Assembly: GCA_001465935.1 (NCBI GenBank) | Contig: LNKV01000006.1 | Location: 620,001 to 684,000 of the forward strand | Length of the DNA: 64,000 nucleotides | From: Clarireedia homoeocarpa | Lineage: Eukaryota > Ascomycota > Leotiomycetes > Helotiales > Rutstroemiaceae | Direction of reading: 5' to 3' | Notes under the pieces: generated by a model | Seen by the model: only the letters and a program-made list of their open reading frames with translations | Told to the model about the DNA's origin: nothing | Databases searched by the model: none | Made by a program: the position numbers and the translations under genes | Shown: one piece after another, positions 47,912 through 58,215 of the stretch | How the letters are laid out: every line of letters starts with the position of its first letter | How positions within the stretch are numbered: position 1 is the stretch's first letter

Positions 47912-49904
47912 ATGGCAGATAATGCCGCTCAGCCAAGGGTGTCCCAAAATCAGCAAAACACACAATTAAGGTATGCCGCTTCTTGCAGCCAACAGCTTTG
48001 AACCACCTGACGATGTTTGTAGTTATGAGTTACCGCATCGAATTCATACCGCAAAAGTATATCCACTGCCCGCTCCAAACGGTTCGACAGTGATCCTGTA
48101 TGGAAACGAAAATGGAGTGAAGATTATCTGGAGGGGTGGAAGACCATTCAAGGCATCGCAGGACACAGCTACAGCATCGGCAAAAGTAAACGGCTCAAAA
48201 GATGCTATCATTTCTCTCGATTCAGATGAAGACGAAGCAGCTCCTCCACCTTTTGAGGACAAACCAGAATTCGAAGACGATGAAGCGGAAATTGATCCAT
48301 CCAAACCATACCCTAGCTTTGTTCAAACACTGGACTTACACTTCGGCACTGATGTCCTACATATCGGCCTGCTACAGAGCTCAATTCTTAAAGCGGACAG
48401 CACATCATGGCGAGGAATAGATGCTCTGAAGCAAAAGATCGTATTCACAGCTGCCTGCGCTGACAATCTTGTTCGATTGGTGACCCTACCACTCACGCCA
48501 CCATCTCCCGCAAGCAAAGGCCGCGATGAGTTTCGATCGAATTTCACAATGGCAAATGCTGGTAACGGCAAGTGGGGGGAGACAGTGGTGACCTTGAGTG
48601 GCCATCAAAAGTCCTCTGATGGAGTTTCCATGACTGTTAACATGGAAGGACAGTTAGCTTTGACGAAGGCAAATCAGAAATCAACAGCAGAGACACAGAT
48701 AATAGTCGCTTCACATTCAAAAGAAATGACCGGGTTACTACTTCTATGGCGCATACCGCTTTCGCCTTCGCCTTCTATAGAACAGCCATTTCAATCGATC
48801 TACATGCCCTCCTCAGCAGTCCGCATATCTTTTAATCCGTCACTTTCGGAGCAACACTCCAGTTACCTCCTTGTAGCAGATACTAATGGCACATGTCGCA
48901 TTTACAACTATAAGCTCGTTGTGAATCAGTCAGACGATCCCGATAGTCTGGTTGCCGAGCAAGGAACTTGGTTACTCTCCTTGTACTCTGGATTCAAAAA
49001 TTCCAGGTCCGATTCCCAGTCTCCACAAAGAGGATCACATGTTGGCTTCGAACGTAAAACGATCGTTGATGCCGATTGGGTGTACGGCGGTAAAGCCATC
49101 ATTGCTCTTCTCAATGATGGCGAGTGGGGAGTTTGGGACATGGATGGCGTTGGACCCGGTGCAAAGAAGGGCTTCATGGGCATACAGTCCATCAAAGGAG
49201 GATCGATATCGGAATTCAATCTTACCGGCTGGATTGAGGGTGCCATGAAATCTTCATCCAAAAGCTCGGGCCCATCAGCAGCATCAATCTCCAAATTCGT
49301 GCCTATGACACCAGGAACTCGCAAAACCACGGACCTATTTAGCAACAAAGCTCAACCTACCGGTCCAATATGTGGTTCTATCTCGGTTGTCGAAGTCCCG
49401 AGTCAATCACCGAATTTTCCAAGCGAGGAATCGGTTCTTTTCTGGCTCGGTGAATCATTTACACTCATCCCATCCCTCTCGAAATATTGGTCCAGTAATC
49501 CTCGGAAAGGCCAAACAACGACCAACATATTCAACTCAGTACCTGGTTCTCGTCCTATTAAGCTCGAATCAATTGACCTTCTAGGCGAACGCTGTTCCGG
49601 CATCGAGCAATATCCTAAAATTTCCGCCGTGCCTAATAGCAGAACAGAATTTCAAACAGAAATAATTATCCTTGGTGAACATCGATTCACCATTCTCTCG
49701 GGTGGCAAATATACACCTCCAAGCAGAGATACACACCCAGCCAACAAATTGGCTTTGGTACCTAGGAACGAGAACACTGATCTTGTGGCAGCCGGAAATG
49801 GTGATCTTGATGTCGTGGATATCGATAGGGCGTTGGCGATGATGGAGAATGGGTCAGGAATAAGATCAAGCGGCCTATCCTTCGGATCAAAGGCGAGATG
49901 GTGA
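47912..49904 (+). CDS. Nup37-like nucleoporin
   Basis: Likely WD-repeat subunit of the Nup107-160 (Y) complex of the nuclear pore scaffold. Two exons (47912-47970, 48023-49904) give 646 residues. I start at the ATG at 47912, because the 52 bp intron (GTATGC donor, CTGACG branch, TGTAG acceptor) joins NTQLS to YELPHRIHTAKVYPLPAPNG, which fits fungal Nup37 N-termini as I remember them. An ATG at 47973 lies inside that intron. Beta-propeller-like segments follow, for example NGSTVILYGNENGVKIIWRGG, KIVFTAACADNLVRLVTLP, LLVADTNGTCRIYNY, ADWVYGGKAIIALLNDGEWGVWDMDG. A low-complexity acidic loop (ISLDSDEDEAAPPP) and a C-terminal extension are present. Fold type is well supported; the exact name is from memory of family patterns. 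Confidence 0.75.
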
Positions 49905-52549
49905 CAAGATACTACAGATGTGATTGCAGATAAAAGATAGATACCCATACCCATTCTCATTTCCCTTCGACCTCCGCCAAGTGACTGGAATAAAGTTTTA
50001 CTGCAGCGTTGCCCAATTTCCCCCAGGACAATATGATTCTCAACTTTGCAAAAACCATTGCATCTCCGCAGGACAAGGTGGAGTACAAGGCGAGACAATT
50101 CCTTGAAACTCTGTATTCTCTGCGGTACATTAAAAATAAAACTCTCACTTTGTGGGTAAGCGGCATCTCACTGGTACCTACCCCATCAGAGGGTGTGGAG
50201 GTGAGCTCGCTGATGGCAAGACTTTCTACTGCCCTCTCATTGTGCATGCACTGCTTCGGTGGGATATGCGCTGATGATGAGTGGGTTTATAAGTGTGCTT
50301 GTACATTTTGATTTGTTTTTGACAGATGGATAGGCGGAAAGGTAGTACGCAAGAAGGTGAGACGGCTTGCGCGAGGCACGTAGGGCCATCAATGTCGACT
50401 CATTAGGTCTTTTCCGCGGATTTGAAGAAATAAAAAGGGAGTTGGTTGTCCGTCTGTAAGATTACCTTTTTGGTAATCCCGGAGTCGGTTCCGCAACTCA
50501 ATCGGGGTTGGCTGCCTTATCATACCGGGTTGATGCCTTAGTCTCTTACGTCCTTGACCTCATCGCTCATGTAGTGGTTTTAGTATAGAGGTATCTAGAC
50601 AATTTGGGATTGCTTTTCTACATATTTGAGGACTGGAATCATCAAAGTAATAGAGCGGGATAGTAATAAAGCGGGATCGGTATTCTTGAAGAAATGGCTG
50701 ATGTTCCATAAATGCAGAATTGCCACTCTTTATGAGTTAGCTCCGTGGGCATATGTCCTTCTCTGAGTGTAGAATTATCATCATGTCACAGTATCTCTAT
50801 AATTTTCATTGTCTGTGATTGATCAGCCATATAGATACAGCTATCATGTTCTTGAATTGGATTGGTTGAGTATCTATCTCCGTGATCATGTTCGTTCGAT
50901 TGCAAATGCTTTCTTAATATTTTGGGCTCCGAGATTCCTTTCGATACCTACGTTTCCCTTCTACACTGTTCAATCAGAGTGTTCATCGACTAAATGTTGC
51001 ACATCTGATTATGCAGTGTATCTCGGAGTCGCTCAAAGCGTTAATGGTTCCATACAGCATATGCCCTTCTAAGCACCAACAGGAGTTCTTCTTACTGTCA
51101 GGTGCTCATACTTGAACATCGAGACCAAAAGCCCTTATGGAATTATGTCATAAATGATGCGCTTGACATCAATCCGGAGACTGTGCCTCCCACGTAGACC
51201 CTTCTAACGGACCTCGCCCACCAAGACATCTAACTATCGGCCCCTTTAGACGTATTGTTGCATATCTGATTTTCCGCGCGGAGTTCACCCATCCAGATAT
51301 GGAACAGTACTTCCAAGGGACTACCATGGAACTAGATCCAACTCATCCTCATCCTCCTTCCTCCTGGAGACCTGGAGTGAACAACAACCACTCACCTCCC
51401 ATCACCACCACTTTGTTGCACGTCTTCACACCCGGAGTATCTCAAAGCATCATTTTTCACCCCTTCACACAACCGGAGCTGTGAAGAAACGCCATCTTTG
51501 GGCCATCTGTTGCAAGTCTCAGATTCCGTCCGGAGAGAAACACTTTCCATTTCGAGTAGGTTGATACTTCAAAGCAGTTTGTTGCATATCTTAACACCCG
51601 GAGAGTGCAAAGACTACACAAATAAAGCAATCTGTTGCACTTCTGATGGTCCGGAGAGTATCCTTTGGTTACTGGATAGATGAAGTGTGTAGAGTGTTGA
51701 GCTCCGAGCTTCAGGACGAGACCCAAATCCAAATGGAGATTCATGCAGTCGAGGGACGTAGACTCCCTGGTAGAATATACCAGTTCCTTCCAGTTAGATG
51801 TTCGATAGACATGTGTATTCGAAATATATCAGAAACAAAATGCATATAGCAAAATAATTTCCTAATCCGTCATCCGGAGTTAACCAGAGCCTCAAGTTGT
51901 GATTGTAGCTTTATGAATCTTGGCACCTTATGTTCAAATCCGTAATTTCTATAATTCCGAAACCAGCACAAATATTATTTCTAGGTATCTTGTTCGTTCG
52001 GAGTTGCCATAGCGTTCGCGAGTCGAGATGGTTTGTTGCAGATCTCCTTTTTCCGCTCGCTTCGTACTTTTCATATTGGGAGATGATGAGATCCGGAGTA
52101 CCGGAGCGAGTGGGGTTTGTTTCCGGAGTCACTTTGCTAGACGAATTGAATACAATGTCTCGATAATTCCAGTCACATTGAAGTTGTTTCTCTTCATAAT
52201 TTTCACAGACTTTTATGTGGGGGAATGATGTTGCTTTAATGTAGAAAGACGCTTTCACATGTTGAAGTTGTCGCCGATAATGCGTCGGCGTTCGAACAAG
52301 TAACATCTTACAAATACGATTCGAGATTAGAAATTGCTTCAGCACTTAGACGGTGGTCTTTGTAAAAGAAAGATTTGTTATTCGGATTTGTAAGTTATGC
52401 TATATACAGTTTTCCCCGAAAGTTTAAAGAAAGACCCGAAAGAAGGACGGAATATGTACAAGAAGTTGATAAGCAAACGTTGAGTCTGCGAGTAGCGGCA
52501 TTATACCAGCTGCCGAAGGACATTACCAATGTGATGATTTGTAAATAAT
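49905..52549. other. Intergenic region with degenerate directional repeats
   Basis: 2.6 kb between convergent genes without an accepted coding frame. From about 50479 to 52128 it is enriched in the hexamer CCGGAG on the plus strand, much of it paired with TGTTGCA about 12-18 bases upstream (listed separately). Outside this array I recognise nothing. Confidence 0.5.
50995..52128 (+). repeat. Degenerate repeat: TGTTGCA-n-TCT-n-CCGGAG
   Basis: TGTTGCA occurs at 50995, 51256, 51414, 51508, 51580, 51633 and 52034, each followed two or three bases later by TCT. In the first six a (C/T)CGGAG or GCGGAG core follows roughly 11-22 bases after TGTTGCA ends. Extra CCGGAG copies lie at 51174, 51473, 51874, 52093, 52101 and 52123. 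CAAAG often precedes TGTTGCA or follows CCGGAG. All copies are on the same strand, and CTCCGG is not seen among them. The clearest neighbours (51580 and 51633) are 53 bp apart. This looks like an old, mutated tandem family or a set of sites for a DNA-binding protein. Confidence 0.6.
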
Positions 52550-53746
52550 CTACACCGATGGCCATCCATTACTCCAGGTGAGATAATTGTATCCGAACAA
52601 GTAGTTTGCGTCAGCAATACCGATCGTCGGGTTTGCATAATGGTAGTAGAGCAGTGGTCCAGATGACGAAAGATAGACACCCCTAACCACATATTAGTAA
52701 TCACTTACTTACTTGTAGTCTTCTCTCCTCCTCCTGTTCTCCTCCTCCTTTTCTTCTGTAAAGGAAATACTTACTGTCCACCCGGTCCATACACATTGCC
52801 ATGACTTGCCAACAAAGTCGAGCCACCATTCGCGGTACAAGCAACACCATTCTTATCAACAAAGCCACCAGTAGCAGAAGTACTCCGGCACATAACGATT
52901 TTATATTCTGCTCCAGCAGCAGGCTTTGAGGTTTCGTACCCGCAGCAGATGCCGGATGAGAAGAGCAGATAGTAGTATCCGGAGTAATAGAACATGTAGG
53001 ATCCTTCGAGTGCATGTGTCCCGCTGGAGTTGTATGCGATGTTGTATGAGGCACTACCGCCGGTTTTGAGAGGCGTTGACGCCATACCTACTTGGTAAAT
53101 ATCATCCCAGAAGGAACCAAAGTTGAGACTAGAAAATTAATTGATCAGGCTGGTCTTATTCTTTTTTTCAAAGGACAAGTGGGGGGCGTGGAAGATGGGA
53201 ACTAACTAGTAGGCGCTGCCGACTTTGATAAGATTTGGGTCGATAGCATTGTACAACTTGCTCGATGAAGAGGCTACACCCGTTGAACCATGATCAGTCC
53301 AAGAACCGACTTCCATGGTAGTTGACGTCGCGACACCAATAGCAGAGTTTTGGCTGCCGAATGTGGAGACCGCATAATACATGTAGTAAGTGGAACCGAC
53401 AAGCTGAACATCGGGCGCCTGTCACATCGTCGACATAGCTTAGCAGAACATCTTTACAGCTCGGATGAAAGGGATCACATACCCATAAGTCGGTGTTACC
53501 AGTCAAGCTAATGGATGAACCGCCGGACAAAGCATCGCCGACGTAGGTCCATGAACCAGCAAGTGAATTGGCCTTCCAAATCCCGATTCCGTTGCCGGTG
53601 CTGAAGCGGAACCAAGTTCCATCACTCGAGCGTTGGATCAGAGAAGGATCATGAGCATAGCAGTTGCCAGAGCAAGAGCCTGGGTTAGAATAAGCATTAA
53701 TAATGCTGAAAAGTAGTGGAAACAGGAACAGGAGTCGAGAAAACAT
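52550..53746 (-). CDS. Secreted endo-1,5-alpha-L-arabinanase, glycoside hydrolase family 43
   Basis: Cuts the arabinan side chains of plant pectin outside the cell. Four minus-strand exons (53746-53483, 53418-53207, 53128-52775, 52682-52550) with 64, 78 and 92 bp introns sum to 963 nt, giving 320 residues, normal for the family. An N-terminal signal peptide (MFSRLLFLFPLLFSIINA) is followed by the five-bladed GH43 fold. The expected catalytic triad is present: Asp33 in YAHDPSLI (general base), Asp148 in NAIDPNLI (pKa modulator) and Glu200 in THALEGSYMF (general acid). Further signatures are GTWFRFSTGNGIGIW, LWAPDVQLVGSTYYMYY, FGSFWDDIYQ and SHGNVYGPGGQGVY. All joins restore these motifs. It lies head-to-head with a decayed GH43 paralogue. 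Confidence 0.93.
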
Positions 53747-54837
53747 GATGGTACAAGAGTCTAGCCGCGGTATGAAGAAATGTCGCGCAGGCGGTTCAGA
53801 AGAATTTCAGCCTTGAGAGTTGTCGGGCGATTTATAGATAACGGTTAAACTTTCTTCACATAAATACAAGCACATATATGTTACCCCGAAGGGGCCCCGT
53901 GAAGTGTCCGCCCCTAACCCCCCCTAACCGTCGCGAGGACATAGAAGAAAACGCATATACACTTACAAAACTCGAACTCACGCCCAGCATCTTACTGGTG
54001 GACACACAACCCATCATCGCCGGCGATCGTTGATCTCAGCACAGATCTTAAGAGGAACAACAAAGTGGACCCGAGGTGTAATAAAATAGCCCTTCGGTTC
54101 CCGTCCCTTGCGTTTGTCCCTAGGTTTTCCTCAAAAGCGCACCAATTGTGTCATCCAAACATCTCACCTATCCGAAAATTGCATGCATCTAATCCGCGGG
54201 GTCTGGGGTCTAGCTGTCCACGTGAGATCACCAATATATCTATCTCTGTGCCTAGATTATTCGTTGGAAAATGCGGCAGTCAACACGTAGCACTACATAC
54301 CAGATCATTGGTGGCGGCACATAAAAATCCATATGCAGCTCTTCATTGCTGTGTACGGGATTGGTCGCATACAGTATAGGATCTGGTGTACCGACAGAAA
54401 TTTGCGGGGTAGTTCTACAGGCGCCGGGGGCTTGTGGGGTATTAAGCTTACAGTGACTTTGACGTTTAGGACTTGAATTCCCCTTTACATAATCCAGTTT
54501 CCTCTTAATGCTCGTTTCGGGGAAAATAACGGAGTACTCGGAAAATTGTCTGAAAGATGAAGTGATTCGCGCGAAGAAAACTCTCTAGCGGAGAGTCGAT
54601 ATTTGCTTGGTTCCTGGGGGACTGACCAGGAATCGATAGAAGATAGTGAACGGCCCAACCCTCGGTCAGGTGTTAAGAAGGCTTGTTTGAAGCGCACAAA
54701 TAGGATCAATCCCTCACCTGGGTATGCCTGGCGAGGATATCGGATCTGCGATTTCTCCTGAATAGTTATAATGAGGTTATAGTATAACTAAATTCGCCTA
54801 TTCCCATGACTTGGTAGCAAATAGGTCCGTTCACAAT
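53747..54837. other. Divergent region between two GH43 loci
   Basis: 1.1 kb between the arabinanase start (-) and the GH43 pseudogene start (+). It contains a C-rich patch at about 53908-53930 with two CCCCTAAC-type motifs, and a palindromic CCCCGAAGGGGCCCCG nearby. No gene is accepted. Confidence 0.5.
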
Positions 54838-55954
54838 GAAGCCTTTTCAACTTGTCTTGTCTCTCTTGAGTCTGTTCTCTCTAATATCCGCAGCTACACA
54901 CTCGAATCCTATCCGAAATACATATAGGGCTAATCCATTTATTGTGTACAGTACACAGGGGGTTACTACTATCTCCTAACGACCACATGGGCAGATGTTG
55001 AGATGACCAGAGCAACCACTCTAAATGGACTGAAGACTGGAACGAAGAAGGTTATTTATAGCACCTCGACTGCCTCAAAGTGCTGTAATGTGTGGTCTCC
55101 TAAGGTGCCCTGTCTCAATGGAATGTGAGTATGATATCTAGGAGTTTTTGCTCCCATATTTGTGGCTTATCATAATTTAAAGATGGTATATATACTGTAC
55201 ATCAGGTATCAGCGCAGATCTTACCGGCCAAAGAGTGAATGTACTTGTTGGTAGTTTTAATTATACCGAAATTGCTGTAGAAGTATGCGTACTTACAAGC
55301 AAGGCGGTGCGATACCATGGGACAGCTTCACCTATGGTGGCGTAATGACCTCAGCCTGGGGTGTCGACGGAACTGTCCTAAACTTCAACAGCTGGGGAAA
55401 TTATCTCATCTGGTCATGCATGTCATCCTCCATACAATGTCTCTGCGTTGCACTTCTCAACACACCAACTTCTCTTGGCACATCATCCGTAATTTCCTGC
55501 CCTACTGAGTCATGGGAGACTGCTGGTGCGGCCGTTAATGAAGCTCCTGCTGCTCTATACTATGGGGGTAAAATCACGCTTACCTGTTCTGGGAGTTGTT
55601 GCTGGACCAGCTCACATGCGTTGGGTTTGCTGACTTGGGACAGCTCAACCAACCCCGCGGCTTCCGCTGCGTGGAGTAGAAGGACCCTGTCTTGAGCTCA
55701 GCAAAAGAAAACTACGGTCCTGGAAGTAATGGGTATGTTGTGAATTCTGTGCAGTTTCCCGGACAAGGCATAGTTGCTGACACGAAGACAGATTCTTCAC
55801 ATCGCCAGATGGGACTCAGATCCGGAATGTGTATAATGCTGATGCCAACTCAGCGGGCGCATGTGATGCAACGAGATATACAATGGCACAAGTTTTGACA
55901 TGGAACTCCGACGGTATACCGAACTTCGGTACGACGGTATCTCGGGTGTGTTAG
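54838..55954 (+). pseudogene. Glycoside hydrolase family 43 relic (frameshifted)
   Basis: A signal peptide-like start (MKPFQLVLSLLSLFSLISA) is followed by GH43 sequence. The reading frame breaks at a G run at 54958-54962, where the family's GYYYLLTTTW motif continues one frame away. The next parts (GTKKVIYSTSTASKCCNVWSP; WYIYCTSGISADLTGQRV; QGGAIPWDSFTYGG) join through plausible introns at 55125-55182 and 55247-55299. A second break lies near 55676-55700, after TWDSSTNPAASAAWSR; SSAKENYGPGSNG continues in another frame. A last intron (55733-55791) leads to GFFTSPDGTQIRNVYNA and a stop at 55954. The usual catalytic Asp of blade one is Asn here (RANPFIVY), while Glu in AVNEAPAAL is kept. Two frameshifts plus loss of the general base argue for a pseudogene; assembly errors could explain the frameshifts but not the Asn. 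Confidence 0.75.
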
Positions 55955-56576
55955 GCATCACTTTGGCGGGACCCTCAGAAGAATAATGGTCGCACCTCCA
56001 TGTACAAATTTATCTCGCGCGCGAAAATAAGCTCTGTCTTAAACAGACTATAGACACATATACCTATAATTGTTAGCAATCTACATAAAGATTGAGTAGA
56101 TGTTTATATGAGCCAAACCACAATCTATCCAAGACCTCCTTCTCAAAATCCACATGACGATATGTCATCTACTTTGTTTCACTGAAAAGCATATGCTGCA
56201 TATCATCACTTCCAAGCTCAGTTCTTGCCAAATGTAAATAATAATGCAAATCCGCCACCTTGATTGCTGCGCTCGCGAGTTCTAGGTGTGAGTAGTACTA
56301 CCGTAAATGGTTCCCTAAAATGTGCATCTATGTCTGTTAGGTCTGCGTTAATGAAGAACTTGTAGCGGTCGCGTCTGCAATGCTAGTATCACACATTGTC
56401 TGAAACAGGTTCAATCCGGAAATCGCTCATTCCTGCTAACAAACTAGAGCTCATGAAACAGTCTTCCTACTCGTCATCATGGTCATTATGTGACGAATTG
56501 TGCTCAACTATATCATTCCACATAACAACCTTTGTTGTCATATCGAGTTGTTATGAATGAAATCTTTGTCTCCCAG
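55955..56576. other. Intergenic
   Basis: Between the GH43 relic and the GFA-like gene, which converge. AT-rich and without coding character. Confidence 0.5.
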
Positions 56577-57161
56577 CTACAGCTCGCCCAAGCTAGAGAA
56601 GTCTCCGAGTTCTTGCTTTGCACCCTCGATTGCCGGTACCCAACTTGCCCTATTCCTGGTAGAGATCTCAATCTCGGGCTTGAAGTTTTTTATTGCTGCC
56701 TTCGAATCCATGCAACCTACTTTAATTATAATTGTTCCGGGGAATCTGAGGAGGAAACATATTAGTAAATACACAGCAATAAGACATGTGGAACGGAAAT
56801 AAACTTGGTAGGCTCCAAAGTCGGAATTGGCACATACGCAGTAGTGCTCCTGTAAAGTAATGAACCACAAGTGCCACAGAAATGACTGGTGATGGATTCT
56901 CCGGAGTCTGCTGTTCTGGAGTACTTAACTAGAGAACCAGAAAGTGTTTCAAGCTTGTCGGATGGATAGGCGATATTAAGACAGAAGGCTGTGCCCGTCA
57001 ATCTAAAAGCGCTGTCAATAACCGCTGCATGGCTGTAGTGGCCAAGAGATAAAATGTGTCACTGACTTCCTCTCGTCACTGCAGTGGCACCGGAACTTAA
57101 GCAATGGAGCCTCGCCGTATGAGATACGGTTTGCACCGCAGAGGCATGACGATGTTGGCAT
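56577..57161 (-). CDS. GFA/CENP-V family small zinc-binding protein
   Basis: Member of the glutathione-dependent formaldehyde-activating-like family, usually small cytosolic zinc proteins. Three minus-strand exons (57161-57067, 57002-56838, 56745-56577) with 64 and 92 bp introns sum to 429 nt, giving 142 residues, the typical size. The start MPTSSCLCGANRISYG has the first Cys-x-Cys. Then come RCHCSDERKLTGTAF, SGSLVKYSRTADSG, SHFCGTCGSLLYRS, FPGTIIIKVGCMD and the C-terminal SWVPAIEGAKQ. Joins were chosen because they restore the family pattern exactly. One oddity: the motif normally reads CHCxxC but here a Glu replaces the last Cys (residue 30), so one zinc site may be incomplete. The substrate is unknown. 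Confidence 0.82.
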
Positions 57162-58215
57162 GATTAAAATGTTTTGATCTTTAGCGAATAGACGGCGGAT
57201 CTATTTGTGTTATGTGGAATAGAATGAGATGAAGAGATAAATTGAATTTGATAAGACATACGAAGAACGGGGAACACTTAATTTATACACGATTAAGAAA
57301 GGTTGGACAAGACTTCCATACCATACTGTTCTCTCGACACATAGTGTTGTGCTTATCTACCGTCCACGCCCTTTGTCGTTGTCGTTATTCAGTGAGCACA
57401 CTAAAAAGCACAAGATGGCACGAACTGAATGGGAAATGTTTACTAGATTTAGACTTTGCCAATATTCTGACTACAGAATACAACAAGACTAATAGAGAAT
57501 TCCCGCATGAATTCAGTTAGTAAATGCCTGAAATATATTGAAAGAATTGCAAGTGCATGGTTGTCTGGCAGGCGAAGGATCCAATATCAGTAATCAGCCA
57601 TGCGTGCTGACAGTGAAGGAAGACGATGTATAACAGATGAGTAAATAGGGCCTTGTCTTCACACCATACTCCCATCGGCTCTTCGTAGAAAGAACGCCAG
57701 AGTACTGAAAGGGTGCAGTGACTAGATACAGCAACTTTCTCATAGCGTCAAATCATCAGCAAGGGCCGTTGGGACGCTGCGCGGAGACTCGCGAGGACAA
57801 ACGATGACTAGAACCAGCTCTGCGATTACCACTGATAGCATCACTTGGCCAAAGGCTCAGAAATTGTGAATTGATCAGTTGGCGCCGCTAGGTAAGGCAC
57901 CGGAGAGGATTTCGAAGAGAATGTGGTAGCTAGATAGAATACCTGTAATACCGATATAATACCGATGTTGTTGATAGTCCACAGTCTTGGTGATCCGTGC
58001 ACAGAGTTTTCTTGGCCTTGCTCCCTTGGAAAGGCTGTCTAGTAGCCTCGCGCTAAAGTTCCTTCTTCATCCGCGCTCGTCGCGTCCTCCAAAAACAATC
58101 TGCCAGTGATGCACAACGAATTTCGTTGTTTCGGTAGCTGGAGTTGAGACACCGATATTGGGAGGAAATATGGCCGGTTGGATCTGTTCTTGAACCACTT
58201 CATGACGCTTAGAAC
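57162..58215. other. Divergent promoter region of GFA-like and APC1 genes
   Basis: 1.05 kb of shared upstream sequence. Short frames in it show no protein character. No recognisable element stands out. Confidence 0.5.

Noticed and set aside
47973..48022. ATG at 47973 as start of the Nup37-like protein
   Set aside because: It lies in the donor site of an intron whose removal restores a conserved N-terminus.
44470..49904. Possible secondary-metabolite cluster around the MFS gene
   Set aside because: Neighbours are eIF2A and a nucleoporin-like gene; no biosynthetic enzyme or pathway regulator is present.
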